The notes under the pieces: generated by a model | Told to the model about the DNA's origin: nothing | The model's input: the letters and a program-made list of their open reading frames with translations, nothing else | The model's database searches: none | Translations under genes and position numbers: made by a program | Part shown: positions 1 to 8,596 of the stretch, piece after piece | How the letters are laid out: each line of letters starts with the position of its first letter | Position numbering within the stretch: the first letter of the stretch is position 1 | Origin: Aureococcus anophagefferens | Lineage: Eukaryota > Sar > Pelagophyceae > Pelagomonadales > Pelagomonadaceae | Length of the DNA stretch: 39,435 nucleotides | Assembly: GCF_000186865.1 (NCBI RefSeq) | Contig: NW_008705561.1 | Coordinates: forward strand, 3,300,638 to 3,340,072 | Reading direction: 5' to 3'

Positions 1-927
1 TCAGAGAGCCGGCCCTGGCGAAAAAGGTCAAACCGCGCGTGATAATCCACGCCGGCCTTGACGGGCCCGCGCTTGGAGTACCACGGGCTTTCGCCATAAT
101 AGCTGCGGCAGAGCGAGGATCCACAGGAGCGCGCGGTCGCGCCGCTCCTGTCCTTGATCCTGCTCCGCCAGGAACCTCGCGTGGACGTCGGCGACCGCCG
201 CGGCCCAGGGCTCGACGAGGCTCTTGTGGGGCACCCGGCAGAGCGCGAACTCGGACGCGGCGAGGGCCTCGGCAGGCACGTCGTCGATGGCGGTCCACTG
301 GTCAGCCTCGACGGGCGGCCTCCGCGTCGGCCAGGGCGGCCGGGAACGCGCCTCGGTCTCGGCGAGCTCGCGCTCGCGCGCGGCCTGTCCGCTCGACAAA
401 GCCAGCCTCGCGTCCGCGACCACGGCCTCGACCGCGGCCCGTTCCGCTTTTTTCAGCGCCGCCTCGAGCGCCTCCTCGGCGATCCGGCGGGAGCGGCGCG
501 GCGGCTCGGGAGCCACGGGCGCGACGGGCAGGTCCGCCAACGCGGCACGCGCCGCCGCGAGGTGCGGCAAGAGCGGCGTGTGCTGCGTCGCCTCGTAGGC
601 GCCGGCCATCTCGCGGAACGTCACGGCGAGGACGCCCGTCTCCTCGGAGTGCGCGTCGCCCGGCGGCGCCCGCTGGGCCGACCGCAAGGTGGGCATGGTG
701 CTGCTGCGCATGCGGCTGCTGCGCATGGGTCGCGCTGCCGAGTCCCCTTCCCCGACTGCCCGTAGCCCGAAGGTGGGTCTTATGTCAGCTGGGGGGCCCG
801 GCACGCGCGCCACTAGCGCAGCGCCGTCGGCGTCGTCGTCGGCGACGCCGTCGTCGTCCGTGTCGCCGTCGTGCTCTGTGGGCTCGTCGGCGCGCTTGGC
901 CACGCTGCCGGCGCGCGTCCGCACCAT
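1..927 (-). pseudogene. 5' part of a retroelement-like ORF, frameshifted and cut by the window edge
   Basis: An ATG at 927 opens a 299-codon frame that stops at 28. The N-terminus is acidic (DGDTDDDGVADDDADG). The middle is Arg/Ala-rich helix. The C-terminal part contains ALCRVPHKSLVEPWAAAV, then RDRALLWILALPQLLWRKP and QGRRG. From memory, this layout resembles the region before the reverse transcriptase in algal and oomycete non-LTR-type elements; no RT motif lies inside the window, so the assignment is tentative. Just after QGRRG the annotated frame ends in a stop. A one-base shift near position 47 gives the natural-looking continuation YHARFDLFRQGRLS, which stays open to position 1. I read this as a decayed or sequence-error frameshift in a mobile-element gene continuing to the left. 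Confidence 0.4.
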
Positions 928-1400
928 GACGCGGCGCGACTAGCGCGCGGCGCTGGCGTCCGGCGACCGGCGCGGGCAGCGATCGAGCGCTCGAGACGCT
1001 CGACGGCCCCGCCGCGCGACGCTACGGACCGCTGCGCGGGTGTCCTCTTGCAGCGGCGCGTCGCACGTCGGCGTCGAGCGCCGCCTCTGGAAGGGCAGCC
1101 GCTGGAACTCGCCGCACGTCGCCGACGTCACGCCGCTCGCCGCGAGACTCGCGGAGCGCCCTCGACAACCCCTTCGAAGGGCGCTGCAACGCTGCAGGAA
1201 GCTCTCTCTTCGGATTGGCGACGCACCCCCGGTCGTCGCAGGCACAGCCAGGCCAAAATTCCCTATCCCCCCGCGACGAATTAGGTCGCCCCCCGTACGC
1301 CTAGAGACAAATCCGACGTCCCGAATTCATTTTCGACGTCCTTGGTACCGTGCAAGACGACCTCGCGGAAGCGCGCGCGTGCGCGCGGGGCCGAAAATAT

Positions 1401-1418
1401 AAAAAAAAAAAAAAAAAA
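1401..1418 (+). repeat. A18 homopolymer
   Basis: Eighteen consecutive A bases follow CCGAAAATAT in an otherwise GC-rich region. This may be the 3' tail scar of a retroposed sequence on the plus strand, or a simple repeat. Confidence 0.6.
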
Positions 1419-1915
1419 TACACGGCCGACGAGCTGCGGTACGGCCCCGGTACCGCCGCCTTTCCTGGCGGAGTGCCCCGGGACGTGCCCGGGCCCCGGG
1501 AAGTTAACCCAGGGGTGTCGGCGTGAGCCTAGGGCTCAAAGTGGCGAGGTTTTCTTCAAAGTTTGTCGTCGCTTCGGCATCTTGATGGAGTTTCACATCC
1601 TCAGGGCCAACGCCGGGCTGCCTCGACACGCTGCGGCGCCCCTCGGTGGCCGAAAACGCTGCGTCTTGCGCCTGCGCCACGCGCGCAAGCTGCCGCGTGG
1701 CTGTCCGATCCGCAGGCCATCGTGTGACGCCGCGAACACGGTTGCACGGGCCGCTCTGGCCGTCGAAACGGTCTCTCTGGGCACACGGTCGTCGGTGGCG
1801 CAGCTGTGCAGCGGCCTCGTGGGTGCGGCGCCGCGCCCAGAACGGTCGAGGCCCTTGGCATGATGTGTGGTCCCGAGCTCGAGTAGCACAACCGCCAACA
1901 CGGGCCCGTGGCGGC

Positions 1916-2105
1916 GGCCATCCGGCTCCTTTACGGCGTGCTCGTCGAGGAGCAGCTCGAGCACCGCCAAGCTCATCGACGTCGTCGTGCGGGACCCCAT
2001 CAAGCTGTACTACGCCTCCGTGGGGTCGCCCAGGGGCCCGGTGCCGAAGGGCTACGGCAGCGGCCAGCCCTACGGCCGGCCCGGGCCCGACGACCATCCG
2101 CGACC
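1916..2105 (+). other. Coding-like fragment within otherwise gene-free 928-2359
   Basis: Two short plus-strand blocks show the strong third-position G/C bias of this genome's genes: one reading AAAIRLLYGVLVEEQLE (about 1916-1966) and, in another frame, KLIDVVVRDPIKLYYASVGS and on (about 1969-2100). They are not in one frame and I recognise no family. This may be a decayed gene or exons of an unresolved one. The rest of 928-2359 shows only the inverted repeat and the A tract. Confidence 0.15.
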
Positions 2106-2359
2106 CCGCGCGGCCGCGGCCGGCGACGACGACTCCGAGCACGAAACTCATACCACCCGTCCCACGCGCCTTCCGCACGCCTCCGGGGGGTTTAGGGAGC
2201 GTCCACGCGCCTCGGCGGGGCGTTAACCCACGCGTAAAGCGGGATAGGGAATCTCGCCGATTTTGGCCTGGCTGTGCCTGCGACGACCGCCCCGCACAAT
2301 GCAAGGCGCGCACTGGGGGCCCACTAAAGCCACACCGGCGCGTCTCTCGATCGGGGACG

Positions 2360-3124
2360 CTACGCACCCCTTGGGATTAGGTTCAGAGCTGCTCGGCCTG
2401 GCGGGGCTCGCCGGCTCTGAGGGGCACGTTCTCGGCCGAGGGAGATTAAATAGGGTGCCGACTCGTGCGTGCCCCAGGAGCTGTCCGCGTCCTTCCAGAG
2501 GAAGTCGCCGAAATTCGTCGCGAACCGGTCGAGCATCCGCAGCCCCACCTTCGCGTACGTCTCGTTCCCCGTGCTGGCGTAGTCCCGCGCGAGCCGGTCC
2601 AGCGAGGTCAGGAAGAAGTCGTTCTTGTACTGGTCGACGCAGCCCTGCAGGTAGATGCCGTACCGCCAGTCGCTCTCGTAGCGCGTCTCGCCGCGCCAGC
2701 CCGTGTCCCCGCAGGCGGAGCACTGGTGCAGGCCATCGGGGTAGGCGCTCTTGATCGCCGTGACCTCGACGTGGTGGCCCGCCAGCGTCGGTCCGAGCGT
2801 CGTCGTGTTCTCCTCGAAGTCGCCGTTCGGAAAGGACACGCCCGTCGTCGCGCACGTGAGGAAATCGGGGTCCGCCGCGTCCCAGATCCACAGGCTGACG
2901 TCCACGTCTGGAGCGTCGGTGGCGCTGTAGTCGACGGCCGGCGACGGGAGCGCGCACGACTGGTAGTCGTAGTAGGAGTTGCCGCCGGGCTGCTGCGACG
3001 GGGCGAAGCTCATGAGGTGCTCCGGCGAGTAGGTCTGCAAGAGGATGTCGGACTGCGACGCGGATGCAGAGGCAAGAAGAAGGGCTGCTGCCGCAGCGGC
3101 CGCATCGCGACGAACGCGCACCAT
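2360..3124 (-). CDS. Secreted protein, probably 3'-truncated (lyase/hydrolase-like, tentative)
   Basis: The chosen ATG at 3124 gives MVRVRRD followed by an Ala/Leu hydrophobic run ending in SASASQ, a good signal peptide. The mature part has several Cys residues (SCALPSP, CSACGDTGWRG, LQGCVDQY) and helical stretches such as ARDYASTGNETYAKVGLRML. Those look like the alpha-helical part of secreted alginate-lyase or heparinase-type enzymes, but the match is weak and no catalytic residue can be assigned. G/C-ending codons and plausible protein stop near WGTHES (about 2465). The last 35 codons to the stop at 2360 look non-coding. I infer truncation, or an unresolved exon boundary at the GT just after that point. 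It is divergent from the amidotransferase gene, 83 bp away. Confidence 0.45.
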   Translation of the reverse strand: MVRVRRDAAAAAAALLLASASASQSDILLQTYSPEHLMSFAPSQQPGGNSYYDYQSCALPSPAVDYSATDAPDVDVSLWIWDAADPDFLTCATTGVSFPNGDFEENTTTLGPTLAGHHVEVTAIKSAYPDGLHQCSACGDTGWRGETRYESDWRYGIYLQGCVDQYKNDFFLTSLDRLARDYASTGNETYAKVGLRMLDRFATNFGDFLWKDADSSWGTHESAPYLISLGRERAPQSRRAPPGRAALNLIPRGA

Positions 3125-3207
3125 TGATTGCACGAGTCTGGTTTTTCTTGCGGTTTCTTGGTCAACAAAGAGGAAACCAAGGCTTCATCGTCATCGGGCA
3201 GCGGACG
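3125..3207. promoter_or_regulatory. Divergent intergenic promoter region
   Basis: Only 83 bp separate the start codons of the secreted-protein gene (minus) and the amidotransferase gene (plus), so the two probably share a compact bidirectional promoter. It contains a locally T-rich tract (GGTTTTTCTTGCGGTTTCTT). No TATA box is evident. Confidence 0.4.
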
Positions 3208-4423
3208 ATGGTCCTCCGCGTGCTCATCATCAACCCGTCGGCGGAGGAGGCGCCGGGCCTGCTCCTCGCGCCCATGATCGAGGCCGGCTGCGACGTCGTG
3301 GAGCTCGCGAGCCGCGCCGTCGTGGACCTCATGGTCGCCAAAGCCCACGTCACGGCGACGGTCGTGGACCGCTTTCCGGCGTCGTCCTTCGGCTTCGATC
3401 TCCTGGTCGTGCTCGGCAGCCCCCTGGGCGTGCTCACGGGCGCCGGCGAGGACGCCGACGACCAGACGCCGCGGCGCGCCGTGGCGCAGATCGAGGCCCT
3501 GATCCGCGACTTCCATGGACGTCGCAAGCCCGTGCTCGGCATCTGCCTCGGGTCCCAGCTCGTCGCGCGGACCTTCGGCGGCGCCGTGACGCCCCTGCCC
3601 AAGGACGACGCCCACACGGCCCTGCCCTGCGACCTCGCGGACCCGCCGAAGGGCCTGGAGTTCGGCTGGCTGCCGCTGGACTTCTCGGCCGCGGCGGCCG
3701 ACGACGCGCTCGTCGCCGCGGCGCTGGAGCGCTGGCGCGGCGCGACGCCGCCGACGCCCCTCGCGCCGAAGTTCATGCAGCTCCACGGCGACACCTTCGC
3801 GCCGCCGCCGGGCGCCGTCCTCCTCGCGACGCGGCCGACGTGCGCGCGCCAGGCTGTGTGGAATTCAACCACTGGTTTGGGTGGTCCTGACCAAACTTCA
3901 GAATTCTCTAGCTCGGTCAAATCGAAGTCGATTCGGCTGATTTTTGGACGAATCGATTGCTCTCGTCGAGTTCTCGAAGCACAGCCGAAGAGCTTGCGTC
4001 GAAACTGTCGCATACGCTCACATTGAAGTCGATTTGAATATTTGATTTCCACACAGGCACCAGGCGTTCCGATTCGGCGCGTCGACGTACGCGTTCCAGT
4101 GCCACGTCGAGGTCGACGAGGACCTGTCGCGGGCATGGTTCGAGGAGTACGTGACGGGCGAGGACTCCTTCGCCGAGGAGGCGGACTGGGAGCCCCTCGA
4201 GGACGCGGCCGACGTCGCCGGCATGCGCGCCGCGCACGCCGCCGCGCGCGACGAGGGGTCCATCCTCCGCGCGGCCGCGTTCACGACGGCGTTCGCGCGG
4301 GGGCTCCTGGCGCGCGCGGCGGCGAACAAGCGCCGCCGCCTCTCCCGGCGCCTCGGCGCCGCCGCCGCGGTCGCGGGCGTCGCGGCCGCCGTCGCGCTGG
4401 GCCTCAGGCGCGCCGCGCGGTAG
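3208..4423 (+). CDS. Class I glutamine amidotransferase-like protein with C-terminal membrane anchor
   Basis: There are two exons, 3208-3845 and 4057-4423, with a GC-AG introner intron at 3846-4056 (phase 2). The spliced product is 334 aa. The start MVLRVLIINPS begins the beta strand expected of GMP-synthase-like amidotransferases. LVVLGSPLGV supplies the oxyanion region, GICLGSQ carries nucleophile Cys113, and the second exon gives HQAFRFG followed by FQCHVE with His229 and Glu231, so the triad is complete only after splicing. Family members transfer glutamine-derived ammonia or hydrolyse gamma-glutamyl bonds; the substrate here is unknown. Unusually, the C-terminus is basic (ANKRRRLSRRL) followed by an Ala/Val/Leu segment long enough for one membrane pass. 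It is convergent with the EF-hand gene, 42 bp away. Confidence 0.8.
3846..4064 (+). mobile_element. Introner A (family 1) with 8-bp TSDs
   Basis: The element is 3854-4056 (203 bp). Its termini are CTGTGTGGAATTCAA and TTGATTTCCACACAG, which form terminal inverted repeats. The flanks are GCGCCAGG (3846-3853) and GCACCAGG (4057-4064), an 8-bp target duplication with one mismatch. Splicing from GC at 3846 to the AG ending at 4056 restores CAHQAFRFG. Subterminal GTTTGG and CCAAAC, and internal TTCGGCTG and CAGCCGAA, are inverted pairs. It inserted in the amidotransferase just before the catalytic His/Glu region. Confidence 0.9.
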
Positions 4424-4465
4424 CGGCGCGCGCGCGCGCGCGCGCCTGGGACTTCGATGGCCGTC

Positions 4466-5398
4466 TTACTTCGCCTCGACGGCGGCCGCCGGCGCGGCCG
4501 CCGGCGCGCGCGCGTCGGCGTCGGCGTCGACGGCCGCGAGGAGGTCGGCCGCGGACCGCGCCCGGTCCCCCCGCGCCTTGGCCACCGCGGCCCGGTGCTC
4601 CTCCTCGAGGTAGCCCTTGACGCGGCCCGTCGCCGGGTCCACGGTCGCCTCGATCGTCGCCTTGAGGCGCGGCACGAGGTAGAGCTGCGCGACCCACTCG
4701 CGCTCGTCGATGAGGTCGTCGCCGTCGCGGTCGAGGGCCGCGCCCGTCGCCGCGGCGTCGAGCGGCGCGTCCGCGTACCGGTTGAGGTGCGCGATCGCGC
4801 GCACCAGCTCCGCGCGGTCGATCTTGCCGGAGCCGTCCGCGTCGATCTGGCGGAAGACCGTCGGGCCCGCCATGCCGACGACCCCCCGGAGCCGGCCGAT
4901 CTCCGCGTCGTCGCCCTCGCGCGCGCCGCCCGCGTCCCGCCGCGCCTCGAGCCGCGCGAGCGCCGCCTCGAGCGACTCGGCGCCGGCGACGAGGCCCGTC
5001 GCCGGGTCCACGGCGCGCCGCAGCGCGGCCTCGAGCCCCGGGAGCGCCGCCGAGTTCTCGAGCCACTCCTTGAGCGTGATGAGGCCGTCGCCGTCGGCGT
5101 CGAGCGTCGCGACCATCCGCTCGAAGGGCACGAACGCCGGCGGCGTTTCGCCCGGCGCGACGACGGGCTTGTGGCGCGGCAGGGCCCGCAGGAAGGCCTG
5201 CAGCTCCTGCCGGTCGACGGCGCCCGAGTGGTCCCGGTCCACCTGGTCGAAGCAGACGATGGACGGCAGCTTCTCGTCGAGGATGGCCTGGATCTCCGCG
5301 TCGTCGCAGCCCCGGCCGCTGTACTGCTCGTACTTGGTTTTCAGGATCGCACCGAGCCGCTCCGACAGCGGGGCGCCCACGGAGACCTGGCCGCCCAT
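4466..5398 (-). CDS. Four-EF-hand calcium-binding protein, probably N-myristoylated
   Basis: The 310-aa product has four canonical loops: DRDHSGAVDRQE (54-65), DADGDGLITLKE (100-111), DADGSGKIDRAE (186-197) and DRDGDDLIDERE (223-234). Each ends in Glu at position 12, so all should bind Ca2+. The N-terminus MGGQVS fits the N-myristoylation pattern (Gly2, Ser6), suggesting a membrane-targeted calcium sensor. The spacer VDPATGLVAG after loop 2 recurs as VDPATGRVKG after loop 4, so the protein looks like a duplicated two-EF-hand module. The C-terminus is an Ala-rich tail. No intron is seen. The start codon lies inside a tandem duplication (5386-5491), so an upstream copy of the start codon exists. 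Partners are unknown. Confidence 0.8.
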   Translation of the reverse strand: MGGQVSVGAPLSERLGAILKTKYEQYSGRGCDDAEIQAILDEKLPSIVCFDQVDRDHSGAVDRQELQAFLRALPRHKPVVAPGETPPAFVPFERMVATLDADGDGLITLKEWLENSAALPGLEAALRRAVDPATGLVAGAESLEAALARLEARRDAGGAREGDDAEIGRLRGVVGMAGPTVFRQIDADGSGKIDRAELVRAIAHLNRYADAPLDAAATGAALDRDGDDLIDEREWVAQLYLVPRLKATIEATVDPATGRVKGYLEEEHRAAVAKARGDRARSAADLLAAVDADADARAPAAAPAAAVEAK

Positions 5399-5491
5399 GC
5401 TCCTCGCAAGGCCTGAGGACGGTTCTGGTTATGGTTCACAGGTTCCGGTTCAGGCCTGGCCGCCCATGCTCCTCGCAAGGCCTGAGGACGG
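5386..5491. repeat. 37-bp direct repeat with 69-bp period across the EF-hand start codon
   Basis: The 37 bp at 5386-5422 are repeated exactly at 5455-5491. Both copies contain the minus-strand ATG GGC GGC CAG of the EF-hand gene. The upstream copy reads MGGQA then stop, so it makes a five-codon upstream ORF in the likely 5' UTR. Confidence 0.9.
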
Positions 5492-5601
5492 CGCTGAGGG
5501 GCACGATGCTGCCCAATCGGCGCCTTGAGGCTGACTTGCAGTCTCATTGCAGCGCCTCAGGAGGCCAGCGCAGCACCGCGCAGTGACCGGAGAGCCGCGC
5601 C

Positions 5602-6720
5602 ATGCCCGAGCTGCCGGAGGCCGAGGCGCAGCGGCGCATGCTGGCGAAGTGCGTCGTCGGGCGCCGCATCGCCTCCGTCGACTGCCGCGAGCAGGGCGGC
5701 GGCGGGCGCGAGGGCCTCTTCGACGACAAGGTCTTCGCCGAGGGCGCCGACGAAGCGGCCGTCGAAGCCTTCCTCGTCGGCGCGACGTGCGTCGGCGCGC
5801 GGCGGCGCGGCAAGCAGCTCTGGCTCGAGCTCGAGCGCGCCGGCGCGGCGCGCGCGCTGCTGATCCACCTCGGCATGACGGGCTCCTGCGTCGTCCGCGG
5901 CGAGGCCGTGCCCCAGTACAAGGCCTTCCGCGTCGACGAGGCGTCGTGGCCGCCGCGGTTCTGCAAGCTGGAGCTGACGCTCGACGACGGCGCGCGCGTC
6001 GCCTACGCGGACCCGCGCCGCTTCGGGCGGCTGCTCCTCCGCGACGGCGACGCGGCGGCCGCGCCGCCCGTGTCCCTGCTCGCGGCCGACGCGCTGACGC
6101 CGCCGCCCGCGGCCGCGATGGCCGCGCTGCTCGCGAAGCGGCACGCGCCGATCAAGGCCGTGCTCCTCGACCAGAACGCCGTCGTCTGCGGCGTGGGCAA
6201 CTGGGTCTGCGACGACGTGCTCCTCGCCGCGCGGCTCCACCCGGCGACGAAAGCGAGCGACCTCTCCGACGGCGACGTCGCGCGGCTCCGGGAGGCCATC
6301 GTCGGCGTCTGCGAGACCGCGTGCGACGCGAACGCGGACTCGTCCGCCTTCCCGGAGACCTGGCTCTTCCACCACCGCTGGATCAAGCAGACGACGGGCT
6401 CCGTCGACACGCCCATCGGCCGCGTCCACTTCGACACCATCGGCGGCCGCACGACGGCGTTCATCCCGTCGGTGCAGAAAAAGGGCGGTTCGACGCCGGC
6501 GGCGAAGAAGCCCGCGGCGAAGCCCGCCGCCGAGTCGAAGGCGAAGCCGGCGGCGAGGAAGCCCGCGGCGAAGCCCGCCGCCGAGTCGAAGGCGAAGCCG
6601 GCGGCGAAGAAGCCCGCCGCCGCCGCGAAGAAGAAGGCGCCGAAGCGCGCCGCGAAAGCGGGGGCGGAGGCGAAGCCGCCCGCGAAGAAGGCGCGCCCCG
6701 CCCGGAAGGCGCGCACGTAA
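5602..6720 (+). CDS. FPG1: Formamidopyrimidine-DNA glycosylase, plant FPG1 type, with H1-like tail
   Basis: The 372-aa product starts MPELPEAE, giving the catalytic Pro and Glu after Met removal. ARRRGKQLWLEL carries the conserved beta-clamp Lys. LIHLGMTG, then ADPRRFGR and the helix-two-turn-helix DQNAVVCGVGNWVCDDVLL follow in family order. Instead of the bacterial zinc finger the C-terminal core has VHFDTIGGRTTAFIPSVQ, as in plant and fungal FPGs. These enzymes excise oxidised purines in base excision repair. From about residue 298 the tail is Lys/Ala/Pro-rich with two 17-residue repeats, like linker histone tails, probably for DNA or chromatin binding and nuclear entry. No intron is seen. 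The stop lies 9 bp from the stop of the convergent amidohydrolase gene. Confidence 0.92.
   Translation: MPELPEAEAQRRMLAKCVVGRRIASVDCREQGGGGREGLFDDKVFAEGADEAAVEAFLVGATCVGARRRGKQLWLELERAGAARALLIHLGMTGSCVVRGEAVPQYKAFRVDEASWPPRFCKLELTLDDGARVAYADPRRFGRLLLRDGDAAAAPPVSLLAADALTPPPAAAMAALLAKRHAPIKAVLLDQNAVVCGVGNWVCDDVLLAARLHPATKASDLSDGDVARLREAIVGVCETACDANADSSAFPETWLFHHRWIKQTTGSVDTPIGRVHFDTIGGRTTAFIPSVQKKGGSTPAAKKPAAKPAAESKAKPAARKPAAKPAAESKAKPAAKKPAAAAKKKAPKRAAKAGAEAKPPAKKARPARKART
6495..6620 (+). repeat. 51-bp coding tandem repeat in the FPG tail
   Basis: Units 6495-6545 and 6546-6596 are nearly identical, followed by a partial third at 6597-6620. The unit is 17 codons, so it expands the Lys/Ala tail in frame. 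Confidence 0.85.
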
Positions 6721-6729
6721 GGAGGAGCC

Positions 6730-8594
6730 TTACTTCTGGTCCGCGAGGTAGTTGAGCGCGAGGTGCGCGTGGAGCGCGACGCCGCGGCGCAGCAGGTCCT
6801 CGTGGAGGACGAACCTGCCGTTGTGGACGGTCACGGTCGTGTCGAAGGGCCCGACGGGCGCGCCGTCGTCGTCCGTCGTCTCGAAGTCCGTCGCGCCCTG
6901 GCCGAGCGCGAGGAACGTCGACGGGACCTCGTCGGCGATGAAGGAGAAGTCCTCGCCGCCCATCGTCGGGTCGATGGTCCGCACCTCGCCCTCGACGGAC
7001 GCGGCCGCGGCGACCCTCGCGGACCACTCCCACAGCTCCGGGTCGTTGACCGTCGCCGGGTACGCGTCGGGGGACCAGGACACGGACGCGTTGCAGCGGT
7101 GCGCCGCCGCCGTCGCGAGGACCACGGCGTCGACGCGGTCCTTGACGCGCCGGAGCCCGTCGAAGGAGAGCGACCGGATCGTGCCGCCGACGCGCGCGCC
7201 CGCGGGGATGACGTTGTACGCGTCGCCGGCGTGGAACATGGTGACGGACACGACGGCCGACGACAGCGGGTCCGTCTCGCGGCTCGCGATGGACTGGAGC
7301 GCCGTGACGACGTGCGCCGCGGCGACGATGGGGTCGACGACGCGGTGCGGCCTGCGGCGTGGGGGGCGGCCGACTGACGCGGCGGCCCGGGGGGCCCAGC
7401 ACGGGCGGCGGGCGTCGCCGCGCTAATTGGCGCTCTCGGTTGCTCTCGGGGCGCGACGCTCGTGACGAGCCGCGCGCGTCCGCCGGCCGTGGTCAAGGGC
7501 GGACCGCCGGACCGCGCGCGCCCCTCGCGCGTCGGAGGACGCGGGCCGACGCGCATGGCCGCGTGGCCGCCGACGCCGGAGACGAGGACGTCGAAGAGCT
7601 CCGTCGCCGCGAGCATGGGCCCCGGCCGCCCGCCGATGACGCCCAGGGGCAGGAAGGGCCACTGGTGGAAGCCGAAGGCCGCCCGCACCGGCGGGAACTG
7701 CTTTAAGGCGCCCTCCTCGACCTGTGTGGAAATCAACCACTGGTTTGGGACGTCCCGACCAACTTTGAAATTCTCTACGAGTAGCTCGGCCAAATCGAAG
7801 TCGATTCGGCTGATTTTGGACGTCGATTGCTCTCATCGAGTTCCCGAAGCACAGCCGAAGAATCCGGCGCAATCCGTCCAATTACGCGCACATTGAAGTC
7901 GGGTTGAAGATTTGATGTCCGCGCAGTCCTCGACCATGCGCTTGCCGCCCGCGCCGCCCTCCTCCGCGGGCTGGAAGACGAGGCGCACGGTGCCGACGAT
8001 GTCCGCCTCGCGGCGCTTGAGCACGGCCGCGGCGCCCAGCAGCATGGCCGCGTGGCCGTCGTGGCCGCACGCGTGCATGCGGCCGTCGATCTCGCTCCTC
8101 CAGGGCACGGGCGCCGTCTCGTGGATCGGCAGCGCGTCGATGTCGGACCGCAGGAGCACGCAGGGCTCGCCGCCGGAGCCGATCTCCGCGACGATGCCCG
8201 TGCCGCCCGCGCCGGACGCGAAGCCCTTGGCCGCGAGCTCCTCGCGCTTCGTGTTCACGGCCCAGCCCGTCGTGAAGTTGACGCCGAGGCTCGCGAGCAC
8301 GCTCGCGATCTTGCCGCTCGTCATGTGCTCGTCGAAGAGCAGCTCGGGCATGCGGTGGAGCTCCCGCCGCGTCTCCACGACCCAGGGCATGTGGTCGCCG
8401 GCGTCGTTCCACAGCTCCTCGAAGCTCGGCGCCGCCATCTTCGCGGCCGCGGGCGTGCGCAGGACGACGACCGGCACGTCGTCGGCGACGGCGCAGCCGA
8501 TCGCGAGCAGCGCGGCGAGCATCGTCGCGCCGCGATTGCCACAGGCCATCGCGAGCGGCGCGGCGAGCATCGTCGCGCATTCGCCACAGGCCAT
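6730..8594 (-). CDS. M20D amidohydrolase (IAA-amino-acid hydrolase/aminoacylase-like), secretory
   Basis: Three exons are inferred: 8594-7935, 7721-7555 and 7351-6730, giving 482 aa. HACGHDGHAAM, FQPAEEGGAGGKRM, the rebuilt GGHAAMPHRVVDP and MGGEDFSF supply the Cys/His/Glu metal ligands of peptidase family M20D. Family enzymes hydrolyse N-acyl or auxin-amino-acid amides; the substrate here is unknown. The N-terminus is a duplicated hydrophobic signal-like segment (MACGECATMLAAPLA, MACGNRGATMLAALLA) ending in AVADD, so export or ER entry is likely. A start at 8549 using only the second unit is equally possible. Intron 1 is introner B (GT-AG, phase 0). Intron 2 (7554-7352, GC-AG, phase 2) is needed to join AAM to PHRVVD. 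The gene is divergent from RPN6, 37 bp away. Confidence 0.85.
7352..7554 (-). other. Inferred GC-AG intron 2 of the amidohydrolase, possibly a worn introner
   Basis: The intron runs minus strand 7554 to 7352 and is 203 nt, the exact length of intact family 1 elements A and E. Its plus-strand left end CTGCGGCGTGG resembles a degraded introner terminus. The flanking 8-mers do not match well, so origin from an introner is only suggested. The splice itself is well supported by the family sequence at the junction. Confidence 0.55.
7714..7934 (+). mobile_element. Introner B (family 1) with perfect 8-bp TSDs
   Basis: The element is 7722-7926 (205 bp). Termini are CTGTGTGGAAATCAA and GATGTCCGCGCAG. 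The target duplication TCCTCGAC is exact on both sides (7714-7721, 7927-7934). In the minus-strand host gene the TSD reads GTCGAGGA and gives the GT donor; the element end CCACACAG gives the acceptor. Removing it restores KRMVEEGALKQFPPV, the M20D consensus. The family 1 sequence is in the opposite orientation to the gene, compared with copy A. Confidence 0.93.
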
Positions 8595-8596
8595 CG
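8504..8596. repeat. Imperfect 45/48-bp tandem duplication of start codon and signal peptide
   Basis: On the minus strand two units begin CGATGGCCTGTGGC and continue through GACGATGCTCGCCGCGC. They encode MACGECATMLAAPLA and MACGNRGATMLAALLA. The duplication therefore doubles the amidohydrolase start codon and signal sequence. Confidence 0.85.

Larger units (their letters stand above)
1230..2289. mobile_element. Possible TIR-bounded element (about 1.06 kb)
   Basis: The 30-bp sequence at 1230-1259 recurs in inverted orientation ending at 2289, and both copies run inward to TTCCCTATCCC (left arm to about 1271, right arm from about 2241). The right arm has a 7-bp insertion. The segment between the arms has no convincing gene. 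Directly flanking target duplications are not evident, so the outer boundary is uncertain. It lies between a retroelement fragment and a truncated gene, which fits an accessory insertion zone. It could instead be two fragments of one dispersed repeat in opposite orientation. Confidence 0.35.
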
